From assembly GCA_021234535.1 (NCBI GenBank), contig CM037849.1, positions 16,446,274 through 16,510,273 on the forward strand: 64,000 nucleotides of DNA, read 5' to 3'. The notes beneath the pieces were generated by a model that saw only the letters and a program-made list of their open reading frames with translations, was not told the origin of the DNA and made no database searches. The stretch is from Stichopus chloronotus (Eukaryota; Echinodermata; Holothuroidea; Aspidochirotida; Stichopodidae). The translations under genes and the position numbers were made by a program. How positions within the stretch are numbered: the first letter of the stretch is position 1; every line of letters begins with the position of its first letter. Shown here piece after piece: positions 1 to 13,200 of the stretch.

Positions 1-831
1 AGAGTTCTTCAGAGGACATGCATAGCGTGCCCAGAGAGATGTCTGACAGAGCACTGTAAAGTGTTGAAATTGACTTGGGGGGCTGGCAGTTGCTGTTTGA
101 GTAATCACATAAAGTAGACTCATATTGTCAGGAGATGCAGGTTTGATGAGGTTGCCATGTATATGGGCAAACCTCCACCATTTGTTCCTTCGGGTTATAT
201 TTGGCTCTGTATGGAGGAAGTAGTATGTGGGTACAAGAAGGGAAATTATACAAGCGGGAATTAATATCATGGATTTATGAAGTCTTTTCAAGTTTGAAAA
301 AAGCAGGCAGGGTTGTAGGAACAATGTTTTTTTTTGAGGAGGGAGGGGGAAGAAAAGGGGCTAAATCACATTTGACAATGTTTTTTTTTGAGGGAACGGG
401 GGAAGAGGAGGGGCTAAATCACATTGGAGTCCTTAAGCAGAGCACCACCTTCATTTTCCGTGTAAACACACTCAGCCTGAAATTTTTGGCCAAAATGTCT
501 CCCAGATTGCAAGAAATGGTACTTCTTGGTCCTTGGTAAAGGGCATGTACAGACATTACTTTGAGATCTCGTTTCCAAAGCTTTCCCTTCCGAAACAAAA
601 GGTGATCATTTTCCCAATTGTTGGAGACTAACCAAATGTTTGGGGGGTTGATACCCATGTTCTAGCCCCCCATAGACCTGTCCCTGGATCAAATTTTTCA
701 GTTACTTAGTTGAAAAGTAACCTACAAGTTAAAATAGCAGTCATAGCACTTTTTTTTTTGACAGAAACGATGCTAATAGGAATTAACTAACTTACAGCCT
801 ACCTGTACTTTCTTGAACATGTTGTCCACAG
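1..831. other. Non-coding stretch, no gene recognised
   Basis: I see no convincing gene here. The only structure is a short tandem duplication at 321-426. The first bases encode a short cysteine-rich open frame on + that stops at TAG near 115. It lacks the C-x-C spacing of an LRR cap and was rejected. Confidence 0.5.
321..426 (+). repeat. Two-copy 54-bp tandem duplication
   Basis: Two adjacent units, 321-374 and 375-426, each start with ACAATG followed by a T9 run. Each continues through a G/A-rich stretch and ends in GGGGCTAAATCACATT. The copies differ by a few substitutions and small indels in the purine-rich part. This looks like local slippage or unequal exchange, with no sign of function. 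Confidence 0.75.
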
Positions 832-957
832 CAGTGTACTGAAGGCATACATCACGCGGCAAATATGCCCGAGTCGGGAGTGGAGTCGAAGGAGAATGGG
901 GCTCGGGAGGAAGGGGAACAAGAGCTTACACAGCTTCCTCCTTGGCATTTAGGATAG
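832..957 (+). CDS. Possible small terminal coding exon, unknown gene
   Basis: After an acceptor-like CCACAG (AG at 830-831) a frame stays open for 41 codons to TAG at 955-957, with a Met at codon 12 (865). Its composition differs from the surroundings: it is G-rich with CpGs and encodes a charged tail rich in Glu, Gly and Gln that ends in LTQLPPWHLG. The preceding stop in this frame lies just upstream, so it can only be an exon continuing an upstream gene, or a 30-residue micro-ORF from the ATG. An AATAAA-like signal occurs near 1552. I do not recognise the sequence. Spurious openness is quite possible at this length. Confidence 0.2.
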   Translation, partial: QCTEGIHHAANMPESGVESKENGAREEGEQELTQLPPWHLG

Positions 958-2227
958 CTGATCAATACTTGATTTCAGGACATAAGATTGTCATGATTGC
1001 TTGTATGTGGATGTTCAAGCTTGTTAATGTACTGTACATCTTCAAGTTTATTTGAGAATTGGTGCTCCTTGCTACTGGCTGCAAGAGGGATGTGATCAGA
1101 CCATCAGTGGTATCATCCAAAAATCATTCATAGCACCGGTTCTCACACTAAGGTCACGTTGATCGCCCAAAGTGTTAAACATGATTAATTTGCATCAGTC
1201 ACTGAAAGATTGCCAAAATAGAGATTGTAGACTAGCACTAGAGGTACATGTATTTTAAGGCCCTACATGTCCTTTGTATGCTGTATTGTGCATCAATGAA
1301 TGATCAACCGGTGCATGCCATCGAGCAATGATCTTCACTTTCAGCACCTCAGGGTTTCCTCTGTCTGATTCAACAATCAATCCATGACCAAAGCTTTGTC
1401 GTACAGTTTCTCTCGGTTGATTTGGGATGTATGGATGTTGCAGAGTTCATTTTAGAATGCTTTTATTGTTGAAGGTGTTAAGCTATGATCTCTCATAAAC
1501 TCACTGTACCATGCCTTGTTGTATAGTAGTCCCCAATAGTTGAAGAAATTAAAAAATAAATTGAGAATGGCATTATTTATGCTTATGGGCATTGAGGTGG
1601 GTGGTCTGTAGTACAGTAGAATGAAAGGTGGTGTGTGAATGGTGACCTCCTGCATGGGATCGGTCAAAAGAGTTTCATCCCTGCCACAGCGTGCATCACC
1701 ACTGGTGTCATTTCCAAAAAATCAGTCAAGTGAAAAAATTAAATGTTTTGATTTAGCCAAGATAATGATAACCACTCTTTTTGTTGTACTGTGCCACCTT
1801 AGAATGGCATCTCCAGTTAAAGCTGGGCCATCGTCCCAGTCATCGTGCAGTCTAGTAAATGAAATTCGGGAACAAGCGGATCAAAACTGTAAAATTTGCC
1901 GTACATTTGGTCAGTTTAATGATAATGTGACATTGTCATCTGTCAAAAGCTTGTTAGTGAGTAATTAGTCATTGAAGTCGGTGAAATGTGAACATGGCCA
2001 TCTGTCAAACTGCACATTTGTATCAGTTGATGAAATTGAAATTAAAGTGATTGCATTTGTTCTGAAAAACAAGAAAGACAAGATTATGTTTGAATGAAAC
2101 AAAAAAAGAGATCAAAGAGATCTTAACTTTTTTTCATATGCAAGGTAGTACATGGATGCACTATGTCTTTTGATGAATGAAAATTACAGCAATTGCTTTG
2201 AAAAGTAATAAGATTGGAATAAAAATT
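958..2227. other. Non-coding stretch, no gene recognised
   Basis: This is AT-rich sequence with short open frames only. A + frame at 1639-1968 (109 codons) has a hydrophobic patch and several cysteines but no recognisable domain, splice context or composition bias. I do not call it a gene. Confidence 0.4.
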
Positions 2228-2735
2228 GTGAAAAACAAATCATATTTGAAAATTAAATGTCTTAATATGAGCACCTACGTAATGAATATGCAACGTGCAG
2301 GTATCACCTGTGTATCAAAACCATACTAACTAGTCATCGTCGCTCCTTGGTTGGTATTGGCAATTTTAGTATTTGGTGAAAGGATGCACTGTATTCAAAT
2401 AACCTACAAACTGATCACATTATTGAAGCGGCAGTGATCCTGAATTGTTTTTACCGAATATTCAACACTTGTATCTACATCCCATTGGCTTGTTCAAAGA
2501 AGCATGTGGTTGATTTGAGTGAAAGCTGTCAACCACATCTACATTATTGTATTTTACACTTTTTGTCAATATTTTAGAAGAATTTAAAATCATATCGCAG
2601 AATAAACTACCTGAAATCATTTATCTTCCCAAACTGTTTGAATAGTGCAATTAAAAGCCTTACCAAAATTTTGGACCAGTGACAATTCAAATGTTTTGAC
2701 TTTTTGCCTGCCCCCCCTGTGCAGTCACTTTAATA
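2228..2735 (+). repeat. Interspersed repeat, copy 1 (matches 48353-48861)
   Basis: The segment shares ordered blocks with 48353-48861 in the same orientation. These include GTAATGAATATGCAAC, a stretch around AACCTACAAA, TTGTTCAAAGAAGC followed by GTCAACCACA, and a terminal GCAGTCACT block. Divergence is substantial, with many substitutions and indels, so this is an old dispersed element. No terminal inverted repeat or coding capacity was seen. The class is unknown. Confidence 0.65.
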
Positions 2736-4487
2736 TTTCCTAGACAAATCTTCTATGGTTCATTCAGCCGAGACTAGATTTGGAACATGAAGTATAAAAG
2801 CTTTTGGTGACATATCCTAATATGTTCACGAATAGATACTCAACTTCAAACGTGGCGATTGTCTCAGGTTGGACTATGTAACCAACCATGTCACTGCCAA
2901 ATGGACCAATGGTCTGTATGAAGTGCATCATGGCAGCTCCATTAAGTCTTATTATGCAGCATGATGCAAATTGCAGGTGAACTCTGTACACCCAGATGCC
3001 TGTCTCTCCAGACCTGTACGTTCAACAGATTCCTGAGCTATGAAATGTGTGACACCTGCTATTCGTAGGGTTTGCGAAATACTTTTTAGCTTTTCACTTT
3101 TTAGTTTTGATTGACGTACAATAACGAGGGATGGTAGAGGGCTTGTTTCTATAGCTCTGATCACCCATGTGTAAATGCAACAGTTGCCATTCTCCTTGAA
3201 GGTATTGTTTACCGTATCCTGAAACTGCCAGTGCATGCTTCCACTCACTGCCTGCCTCCCTCATGCCAGGCTGTGTTTAAACCTGTTGACGATTGTGCTC
3301 AGCCTGTTAATTTTTCTGGTCCTCTTCAGACCCTCTAATTAATAATTGTTGCACAGTGAATGACTTTGACTTTGTTTTGAACAGATGCCTGTTGTGCTCC
3401 TTTAGCAAAGAATATTTAGCAAGTAGCAATAGCAATTAAAATCTTTGCTCCCTATGGAAAAAAAAAAGGGAATGGGATATATTTCATTGGCAATGTGTGT
3501 ACCTGCTATATAGAGCACGAAGACTTCCACCCTATAGAGATGAACCAGATACCAACACGCTTTGCATTGTACAAGATTTTTCATCCCTCAGGGTGCACAA
3601 AGTTCAAAAACATTTTCAGTTTATATGAACTCCCATTTTGTCATCAAATACAAATATAATAATAGTAGAAACATGATGATGGTAGAAAATGATAAAAGTT
3701 AACAATGAAAGATAGAGTTACTTTTGACTCAAGTGCTTTTACCTCTGTAATTGTGAGACCTATACTTATTATGAATTACTGTATGTGACAGATAGACAGT
3801 TGTGGCTTTGAAAATTTGTTAGTGGAAGATACTGTTTTTCATGTGCAATACATTTACAGTAGCACAATGGCAAGGTAGGTGACTGTGCACAGTTGGTGTT
3901 CTGGAAAACTACAGTAATGTTTGTCTTCTGTGAATTAGGACACATTGTTTGACATCAATGCCATTCGTTTGTCGTGACAGCTGGCATACTGTAGGAATGT
4001 ACATGTACCAAAACCAACTTGGCCTTGGTACCATCAGGGCTGGTACTTTAAAGGGGTCCATTGAGTTGATAAATATTGTTGATTTTGTGATGAGTTTGAA
4101 GAAACCCATTTCGCGCTAGTACTTCCATTTGGCTGCATTAGTCATGCATCTATTGCTAAAGTTTTGAAAATGTAGCAATTTGTAGTGTTTGTATGAATGG
4201 GAGGTAGATTTTGCTTACAATAGATAAAAAGTGTGTGTACATGGTCACAGATTTGCAGTAAGTGATTTGGTTGAAAATAGACCCAACGTTTGTCGCTTCA
4301 GCCGTGTGTCAGATCTTCAGTTCATCAATTCACCATCGGCATATGAGTAGCTAGATCAACAGGTGTGACAAAATCATAAATTTTGTGAACCAACTCTGTG
4401 AGCCCCTATTATGGTAGCTTGTTGAAGTCACTGATGGATTCTCTGGTATTGAATCTTTAAAATGTGATAAGTAAAATACTGTGATCA
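2736..4487. other. Non-coding stretch, no gene recognised
   Basis: Only short open frames on both strands, without splice context or a recognisable domain. I see no repeat structure that I can define. Confidence 0.4.
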
Positions 4488-4744
4488 TTAAAGGCTGTAA
4501 GGCATCACCCCAGACAGTTCCAATTCTCCCAACCACCTACCTCTAGTCCCTCCCTCAGCCTGTCTTAAATTCCACCACATGTGTAATCAAAACAATGGAT
4601 CCCTGTGTGCGCTGTGTAATACGAGCTGCTCTGCATCTTTCGAATTCGCTGTCAATCTAAGAGTACTGTAACTTAGAACCAGTTGAGAATTTTCCTTTCC
4701 AGGAGGTAAAAATATAGCTTAGGGTGATGTAATACAGCCTTTAA
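4488..4744 (-). mobile_element. Miniature element, TTAA-flanked family, copy 1
   Basis: A 257-bp segment bounded by TTAA at 4488-4491 and 4741-4744. Its reverse complement aligns along its length with 16010-16267 and, more diverged, with 62040-62290. The ends are inverted relative to each other: TTAAAGGCTGTA followed by a CATCACCC block at each side. TTAA boundaries with short terminal inverted repeats resemble non-autonomous piggyBac-like elements. However, the flank on one side (ACTCACC) is shared between copies, so TTAA may be part of the element and not the target duplication. It has no coding capacity. Confidence 0.75.
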
Positions 4745-7700
4745 GGTGAGTTGAACCCCTGTAGTAGGGTGATGCTCTTATAGATTGTACCTTTAAGTAT
4801 GTGTGGAAAAGTCTGTTGTGATGAGCTACAACCTGCACCTACTGTGGGCATGTTCTGAAGTCACTAGGCAGCCAACAATGTATGGAAGTATGAGTATATC
4901 CGCTTATTGTTTGCCAGATTGCCTTGAGTCAGCCATGTGGTTACCATAATGCATTTTAAGGTAAGAGGTGTGAAAAAGCTATTGATACTGAAACCACTGT
5001 ATATTGGTACAGCTATAACCATGGCAACCAATTCCCTCAGTGACAACTGAAATTTCGGAGTTACTACTTTGCAGTTAACTACTTGTAGCTGTATGGTTCA
5101 CAGTGGTTGACAGGTACTGGTACAATACCCCGATGACGACGTTGACTGGCAAACTATGTCAGATTGTGTGAAGATTTTTTTTTAGTCTCAGAGAGATATA
5201 TTTGTAGGCATATTTGTTTTTATTACGGTACCAGAGCTTTGACCTCAGGCACTGCAAACTGTCTGCTGAGCTCAGGTTGCAGTAAGTCTTCCAGGATGGG
5301 GTGACACTGTAAATTTGTTAAGATACCTGCATGTTCTGCTATTCAAGAGAGTTAATTCAGGCTTCAGAGTGAACCAGATTTGATAATTAAAATATCAATC
5401 AACTGCTGCCACATTTGGAGTTTAAGTGTCCATCATCATCATCAATGTAATTTATCTCTCATTCTTCTCTGTTGATAAATTGCCCTTTGATGTTTGATCA
5501 AATTTACTGCCTAAATTGATGCAGCTTGTAAACTCTCAAAATTGAGTGCTTCATGTACGAGGATGACAACTATTTCCCAATGTGAGATGCAAATGTCACT
5601 CCTTGAATGTTGACAGGGTGTAAGGATATGATGCATTAAGGGAAGAAGGGGGGGGGTGTGACAGGAGGAGAATTATCCCCAGGCTCCGCTGAGCAGTTTC
5701 TTCACTTAGAGCTCTTTCAAATTGCAATTGTGGTGAATGGGGAAACATGAACGATCATTATCGCTGGGGGTTGATCCATCAATAGCCACATTCGAGAACA
5801 TTATTCAGACCGGCAAGTTAGTCTCTCCTTCAAAGCAGGTTGTCTTATTATGTGTTATCCAGTCACTGTGGCGAGTTCAGAGTTCTGTGTTGTCTAGACA
5901 GACTCTGCATTGTCACAAATGGTGATGCAGAAGAGACGCTAGGTGTACTGTACTACAGTTAAAACCGCACTATAAGTTTAGAGATGGCCTTGAAACTGCA
6001 TAGGTGCCACATGAAAGAAAAATGGTAGTAATTTGTTCTGAACAGCTGGTCTCATCATCAATATACATCATGATCTCCTGCAGTGCTGTGATGAAAAATT
6101 TTAGTAACTCTCTTCAGAAAAAAGGAGTAAAAGAAAAGCAAAGTAGTAGTAAAGAAGAGCTTTTGAAAGGCGATCTTTGTTATTTTTGGTACTTATCTGT
6201 GGTTAGATGTGCCTGTGATTATATGCAAGATTCAGTGTCCAACCTTTTCAAAGGTTTCTTTTGTGTATCCTCCGGTCCCCACCATTGTGTCAGTGTCTGG
6301 GAATAAACACCAGGCCTAGACCTCTGAAGCTTTATTCAATAACCAGGGGTAGCTGTCCCCAGTTACAACCAAACTTAATATATCAGATTTTGGTAAACCC
6401 TTTGATAGAGCTGTCTCCATTTCTTGCTCCTTTGTCAGGATTAGTACTGCGCATGTATTTAATATAAAAGAGAGAGTCTTTTTAACTTTTTTTTTTCCTT
6501 CTGTGGCGCTGACTTGTAAGTATAGTTGGCTTTGGTTCCGAAGCTATATGCATCCACAGAGTAAAGACTACTTAATACCTCTTTTGGGTGGGATTGGGTG
6601 GGACTTGGGAACACAGTAAGTCACATGCAAGCATTTATTCTGGGATGAATGTAACTTTCCGTGCATTCTACGACAGGGATGTACTAGGGAAGAGCGGAAC
6701 TTGAAGGAAAACCATCCTTGTTTGTGCTATCATAATTTAATCTTGTCTTGGGATTAAAAAGGTGTGAAATAACTACAATAGCTATTAAAGATTTGCAAGA
6801 TGTTACAAGTGTTTGAACAGTGTGTGTATTCTACGGTGTACGCAATCTTTAATAGCTGTGCACTTACTTGTTGCTTGAGTTGAATTGCAAGGTCATCACC
6901 AAAAGGTAATATGGATATTTGTTGCCACATCTGTTCATGATAACAACATGCTTGTTTGATTTTTGGTACCGATGATATTTCAGTGTGAAGAGTGTCAAAC
7001 CATATGTTTTAAATTTCGTGATCTAGAACATAAGATGGACAGCCTGACCGTGAAATCGACGTGGGCATGTAACCGTTTGCTATTGACACAGTCTAAGTTT
7101 ATATGTGCCCCAGGCGTGAACAGCATCGCAACGCAGGAAGCTCACAAATTTGTGATACATGCACTTGGTCATTAATGATCTATGTAAACACCTAGAACGG
7201 CACACCGTCATCGCCAATCCATGGGGTGTAATGTTCACAGATGTACCAGAGTGTAAAACATGTAGTGTGACAAGCTGTGTGATTGACACAGTGGTAATCT
7301 CATGATTGCGTTCTTCAGAAGATAAAGAAAACATCTTTTTTGAGATTGGTTTGAATCCTTGAATAAGTTTACTTGGCTATCATTGCATGCAAACATATAG
7401 GATATGTCATGGTGATGAAATTACCACTATATACTACTTCTAGAGAGTCCCTTCAGTTATTTCACATTTTTCTGTCCATAACTCATAGGCATTAAATCAG
7501 GAATATCCGAATTAACTTCTGCAAGCTATTTGTAGGAAGTTTTGACATACTTACGTCCCATTGGTGACAAGTTTGTAGAGGAGGGGGGAGGGGAGATCTA
7601 TAAATATTCTTTGAGGTGGATCAGATCCTTCTGCCTCTTATTTTTTTCTTTAAACAAGCAAACAGGTGTGCCCATTACATTGATTGCATGTCAGATATTG

Positions 7701-10200
7701 GACTTTTGATACAGAAGAAAAAAAAAAGATCCTGTAGCAGCAATGTAATAAAAACCTTAGCGGAAAGCTTATCTTCAACTTGTGCTCCTATATATTGTGC
7801 GGACATGCACAGGCAACGCGTAGCCTACAGTAAACACAGGTTTTTGCAGTCATGTGTCCTGTAGTAATACAACACTGTTCAGTGTATATACATGTTATTA
7901 GATTATGAATCCACAGAATATGTGGGATGTGGAAATGATTTCCAGATGTAGGAAGTTGTTCTTTAACTTTGTCTGGTCTTTGTCCGATTCACGAAGGAAA
8001 AGGAGAAACCTTAATGAAGGTAACCAATAAATGTGTTTTGCTGAACTATGGTAGTCTTGTGTAGGCAACAACCTTTTTTTTTTGTCATTTGACAAGTTTT
8101 TGGTTCCTAAATTGACTTCATGATGTTGTTCGCTCACTGGAGTGTAACCCCTTTGCCGAGAATCAAAATGAATGACGGGATCAGAGTTTTTGAACTCGTT
8201 GGAGCTGTTACAGTACTTTATGTGGTGTACATATAGGCCCATATTGTATACTTATTCTGCACCAGTTGGTAACCATGCAGGTCATGAACATTTTACATGC
8301 ACACATGTATGTAGGCTACTTTGTGAGCCTGATTGTACTTAGTTAAGTCCTTACTCCATTATTTAAGTTAAGTGTTACCGTAGAAATACTTTCATCTCAC
8401 CGTTTACGAGGAATTGTAGCCTGCACTAGTCTTTTGTTGATTGCAAAGAGAGAAATTAAAGAAAGTTTAAAGTATTCTTTCAGCTGAAGGCCATGTTTAA
8501 GAGTTTGTGGTAAATTCTGAACTGTTTTCTTTGAAGACTTCAGACCTGGTTGTCAGGGCCCAGCTGGTCACATAATGCATGTGATAGTTCATTCCCTACC
8601 AGCCGTGGCATTCTTACTGTAGGCCCACATTCTTCGACCTAAGTTTTGCAGTATTCTACCAGATAATGTGGAGAAAGATCATGGTGGACGTGTAAATTGA
8701 CCTGCAGGCTTTTTGGTTGGATATCTCCTCCTTGTATACTCAGAACCTTGCGCTTGACATCAAGTAATAAGTTTAGAATTAAATGCATTACTATGAATAG
8801 TTACCTATAAGACATGTCAATTGTACGATAAACATTTGTTGCGAATTCCTTTAAAAAAAAATTATTTACCTTTGTCACAACTGCTGTAGATGTTGAAATG
8901 GTATTTATTTCAGCTGATCTAATCATCAGTTGAACTGGGACTTATCCTCTGTTGATTCGTGATCAAATTCGATCTTTCGTAGTCCTATGTGTGACTCTAA
9001 AATTTGAGATGCAGGTATGGATCAACCCCTGCATGCATAGGTCTGACCTTTTTTCTTGAGACTTGGTGAAAAGTGGGACAGGTCTTTGTGCAAGCTTGTA
9101 GGTGAAATTTGCAGTTTCTTTGCCATATGTGTCTAACTTTGGTTAATTAGGCAGGGCTGAAACCATGCAATGACAATGCAAGCCCAAACCTGATCCCAGG
9201 ACCACCATTCAACATTATACCCATCTGATGGACGAATAGTTTATCCCTCCTTCAATCTCTAGCCTGTTTTACAAAAGGCTGGGTAGGTTGAATGTCTTTC
9301 CCAGCTCAGCAGTCCATCAGCTGTATTGAGCATCCCAATATGGACTAGGTTTATCTTAATTGGACTATAGAGAAAGTTGAGGAACTCAAATAGCCACCAA
9401 GCTAACCCTACACCCTTGGACATACGACCTGATACCAACATGGGAAGTTTGTTCTTAAATCCCCCCACTATGACATTAATTAAGGAACATCTTCGGCCCT
9501 AAAACGGTCGTTGCCCTGAGTTAACAGTGGAATAAATTTCCAAATGTTCTCTTCATGTGTTTGACGATTTAATACTCTGCGTGCTATTAGTGATATATAC
9601 CTACTCTGTCCCACAAAGTATCTGGTTGAACTGTTTGAATGTCCTACTATGTTTATTAAAGCCAGAGGTTGGAGGAGACTTTTCACTGCTAGTCTACTAC
9701 TTCTCACATTAAACCAAGCTATAAGACTCATACTCTAAGACTCATATACTCTACAGTTGCACCCAGACATCAGTGCTAGTCCAAGGCTGATTTCCACAGG
9801 GGGTTGATTTGTTTTACTTCTTCAATAGTTTGGCCTGATTGAACTTGACAGTCTGTTAGTCTCACTTACGAAGGCACCCTTAATAGAATGGAATTGCAAA
9901 TTTACATAATCACAACAGTTTCCATTGTGACTCAATTTATCAGAGCAAAATTAATTCTTTCCTCCTATGGATTCCTGTGGAATTGGTTGTTATTGCATCA
10001 ATAAAAAGAAAATAACTGCTCATTTGGGACCAGGACCAAGCACCACCTGGGTGATTAAAACAGTCTCCAAAAGATGACCTACCATCTTTGGTATATACTA
10101 TGGATCTTGGGACAGTACTTAAAGAAAGCCTGGGTAATGTACAGGATATGTATGGGTGGGCAGCAGTGAGCAAGGCAATGTAGGTAGATAGGAAATGAAA
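4745..10200. other. Non-coding stretch, no gene recognised
   Basis: AT-rich upstream or intronic sequence. It contains a G9 tract at 5648-5656 and an inverted pair at 6778-6795 and 6841-6857. The open frames (for example 6004-6306 and 7898-8242) are about the length expected by chance and have no recognisable domain. I looked for an LRR N-terminal cap exon with a phase-matching donor and found none. Confidence 0.4.
6778..6857. repeat. Hairpin with about 16-bp stem
   Basis: AGCTATTAAAGATTTGC near 6780-6796 is the inverse of GCAATCTTTAATAGCT at 6842-6857 apart from one extra T, separated by about 46 bp. This could be a small foldback remnant or chance. No conserved flanking duplication was seen. 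Confidence 0.5.
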
Positions 10201-10204
10201 AATA

Positions 10205-13200
10205 CCAATGGGATAGGAAAAGCACTAAAGGAGGAGGAAAGGAGGAGGATAGGTAGTTTGAGAAAGACCATGTATGAGGAGATGGTACTTGAGAAAGGCA
10301 GTGTACACAAGGATAGGTGGTTAGAGAAAGGCAGTGAAAAGGATAGGTAGTTTGAGAAAGGCGATGTGAAGAGGAGGATAGGTAGTTTGTGAAAGACCAT
10401 GTATGAGGAGATTGTACTTGAGAAAGGCAGTGTACACAAGGATAGGTGGTTTGAGAAAGGCAGTGAAAAGGATAGGTAGTTTGAGAAAGGCGATGTGAAG
10501 GAGGAGGATAGGTAGTTTGAGAAAGACCATGTATGAGGAGATTGTACTTGAGAAAGGCAGTGTACACAAGGATAGGTGGTTAGAGAAAGGCAGTGAAAAG
10601 GATAGGTAGTTTGAGAAAGGCAATGTGAAGGAGGAGGATAGGTAGTTTGAGAAAGACCATGTATGAGGAGATTGTACTTGAGAAAGGCAGTGAAAAGGAT
10701 AGGTGGGTTGAGAAAGGTGATGTGAATGAGGAGATAGGTAGTTTGTGAAAGACCATGTATGAGGAGATTTACTTGAGAAAGGCAGTGTACACAAGGATAG
10801 GTGGTTAGAGAAAGGCAGTTGAAAAGGATAGGTAGTTTGAGAAGGCGATGTGAAGGAGGAGGATAGGTAGTTTGAGAAAGACATGTATGAGGAGATTGTA
10901 CTTGAGAAGGCAGTTAACAAGGATATGTTGTTTGAGAAAGGTCAGTGAAAAGGAAGGTAGTTTGAGAAAGGCGATGTGAATGAGGAGGATAGGTAGTTTT
11001 TGAAAGACCATGTATGAGGCGATGTACCTTGAGAAAGTCCGTGAAAAGGATAGGTGGGTTGAGAAAGTTGATTTGAATGAGGAGGATAGTAGTTTGTGAA
11101 AACCATGTATGAGGATTGTACTTGAGAAAGGCAGTGTACACAAGGATAGGTGGTTAGAGAAAGGCAGTGAAAAGGATAGGTAGTTTGAGAAAGGCGATGT
11201 GAATGAGGAGGATAGGTAGTTTGTGAAAGACCATGTATGAGGAGATTGTACTTGAGAAAGGCAGTGTACACAAGGATAGGTGGTTAGAGAAAGGCAGTGA
11301 AAAGGATAGGTAGTTTGAGAAAGGCGATGTGAAGGAGGAGGATAGGTAGTTTGAGAAAGACCATGTATGAGGAGATTGTACTTGAGAAAGGCAGTGTACA
11401 CAAGGATAGGTGGGTTGAGAAAGGTGATGTGAATGAGGAGGATAGGTAGTTTGAGAAAGACCATGTATGAGGAGATTGTACTTGAGAAAGGCAGTGTACA
11501 CAAGGATAGGTGGTTTGAGAAAGGCAGTGAAAAGGATAGGTAGTTTGAGAAAGGCGATGTGAATGAGGAGGATAGGTAGTTTGTGAAAGACCATGTATGA
11601 GGAGATTGTACTTGAGAAAGGCAGTGTACACAAGGATAGGTGGTTAGAGAAAGGCAGTGAAAAGGATAGGTAGTTTGAGAAAGGCGATGTGAAGGAGGAG
11701 GATAGGTAGTTTGAGAAAGACCATGTATGAGGAGATTGTACTTGAGAAAGGCAGTGTACACAAGGATAGGTGGTTTGAGAAAGGCAGTGAAAAGGATAGG
11801 TAGTTTGAGAAAGGCGATGTGAATGAGGAGGATAGGTAGTTTGTGAAAGACCATGTATGAGGAGATTGTACTTGAGAAAGGCAGTGAAAAGGATAGGTGG
11901 GTTGAGAAAGGTGATGTGAATGAGGAGGATAGGTAGTTTGTGAAAGACCATGTATGAGGAGATTGTACTTGAGAAAGGCAGTGTACACAAGGATAGGTGG
12001 TTAGAGAAAGGCAGTGAAAAGGATAGGTAGTTGAGAAAGGCGATGTGAATGAGGAGGATAGGTAGTTTGTGAAAGACCATGTATGAGGAGATTGTACTTG
12101 AGAAAGGCAGTGTACACAAGGATAGGTGGTTAGAGAAAGGCAGTGAAAAGGATAGGTAGTTTGAGAAAGGCGATGTGAAGGAGGAGGATAGGTAGTTTGA
12201 GAAAGACCATGTATGAGGAGATTGTACTTGAGAAAGGCAGTGTACACAAGGATAGGTGGGTTGAGAAAGGTGATGTGAATGAGGAGGATAGGTAGTTTGA
12301 GAAAGACCATGTATGAGGAGATTGTACTTGAGAAAGGCAGTGTACACAAGGATAGGTGGTTTGAGAAAGGCAGTGAAAAGGATAGGTAGTTTGAGAAAGG
12401 CGATGTGAATGAGGAGGATAGGTAGTTTGTGAAAGACCATGTATGAGGAGATTGTACTTGAGAAAGGCAGTGAAAAGGATAGGTGGGTTGAGAAAGGTGA
12501 TGTGAATGAGGAGGATAGGTAGTTTGTGAAAGACCATGTATGAGGAGATTGTACTTGAGAAAGGCAGTGTACACAAGGATAGGTGGTTAGAGAAAGGCAG
12601 TGAAAAGGATAGGTAGTTTGAGAAAGGCGATGTGAATGAGGAGGATAGGTAGTTTGTGAAAGACCATGTATGAGGAGATTGTACTTGAGAAAGGCAGTGT
12701 ACACAAGGATAGGTGGTTAGAGAAAGGCAGTGAAAAGGATAGGTAGTTTGAGAAAGGCGATGTGAAGGAGGAGGATAGGTAGTTTGAGAAAGACCATGTA
12801 TGAGGAGATTGTACTTGAGAAAGGCAGTGTACACAAGGATAGGTGGGTTGAGAAAGGTGATGTGAATGAGGAGGATAGGTAGTTTGTGAAAGACCATGTA
12901 TGAGGAGATTGTACTTGAGAAAGGCAGTGTACACAAGGATAGGTGGTTAGAGAAAGGCAGTGAAAAGGATAGGTAGTTTGAGAAAGGCGATGTGAATGAG
13001 GAGGATAGGTAGTTTGTGAAAGACCATGTATGAGGAGATTGTACTTGAGAAAGGCAGTGTACACAAGGATAGGTGGTTAGAGAAAGGCAGTGAAAAGGAT
13101 AGGTAGTTTGAGAAAGGCGATGTGAATGAGGAGGATAGGTAGTTTGAGAAAGACCATGTATGAGGAGATTGTACTTGAGAAAGGCAGTGTACGCAAGGAT

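Noticed and set aside
22..115. Cysteine-rich frame at the window start (CIACPERC...), considered as the missing LRR N-terminal cap
   Set aside because: The cysteine spacing lacks the C-x-C of LRRNT, the frame stops at TAG before any usable donor, and no phase-matching GT site follows.
6480..6530. Donor-like ACTTGTAAGT, considered as the end of the first peroxidasin exon
   Set aside because: The phase would fit, but the translated upstream sequence is poly-Phe/Cys from a T-run and has no cap signature.
10805..12574. 589-codon minus-strand open frame (and several overlapping ones of 100-516 codons)
   Set aside because: They are translations of the 130-bp minisatellite. All three frames of one strand are open only because the unit lacks stop codons. 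There is no domain, no unique sequence and no splice context.
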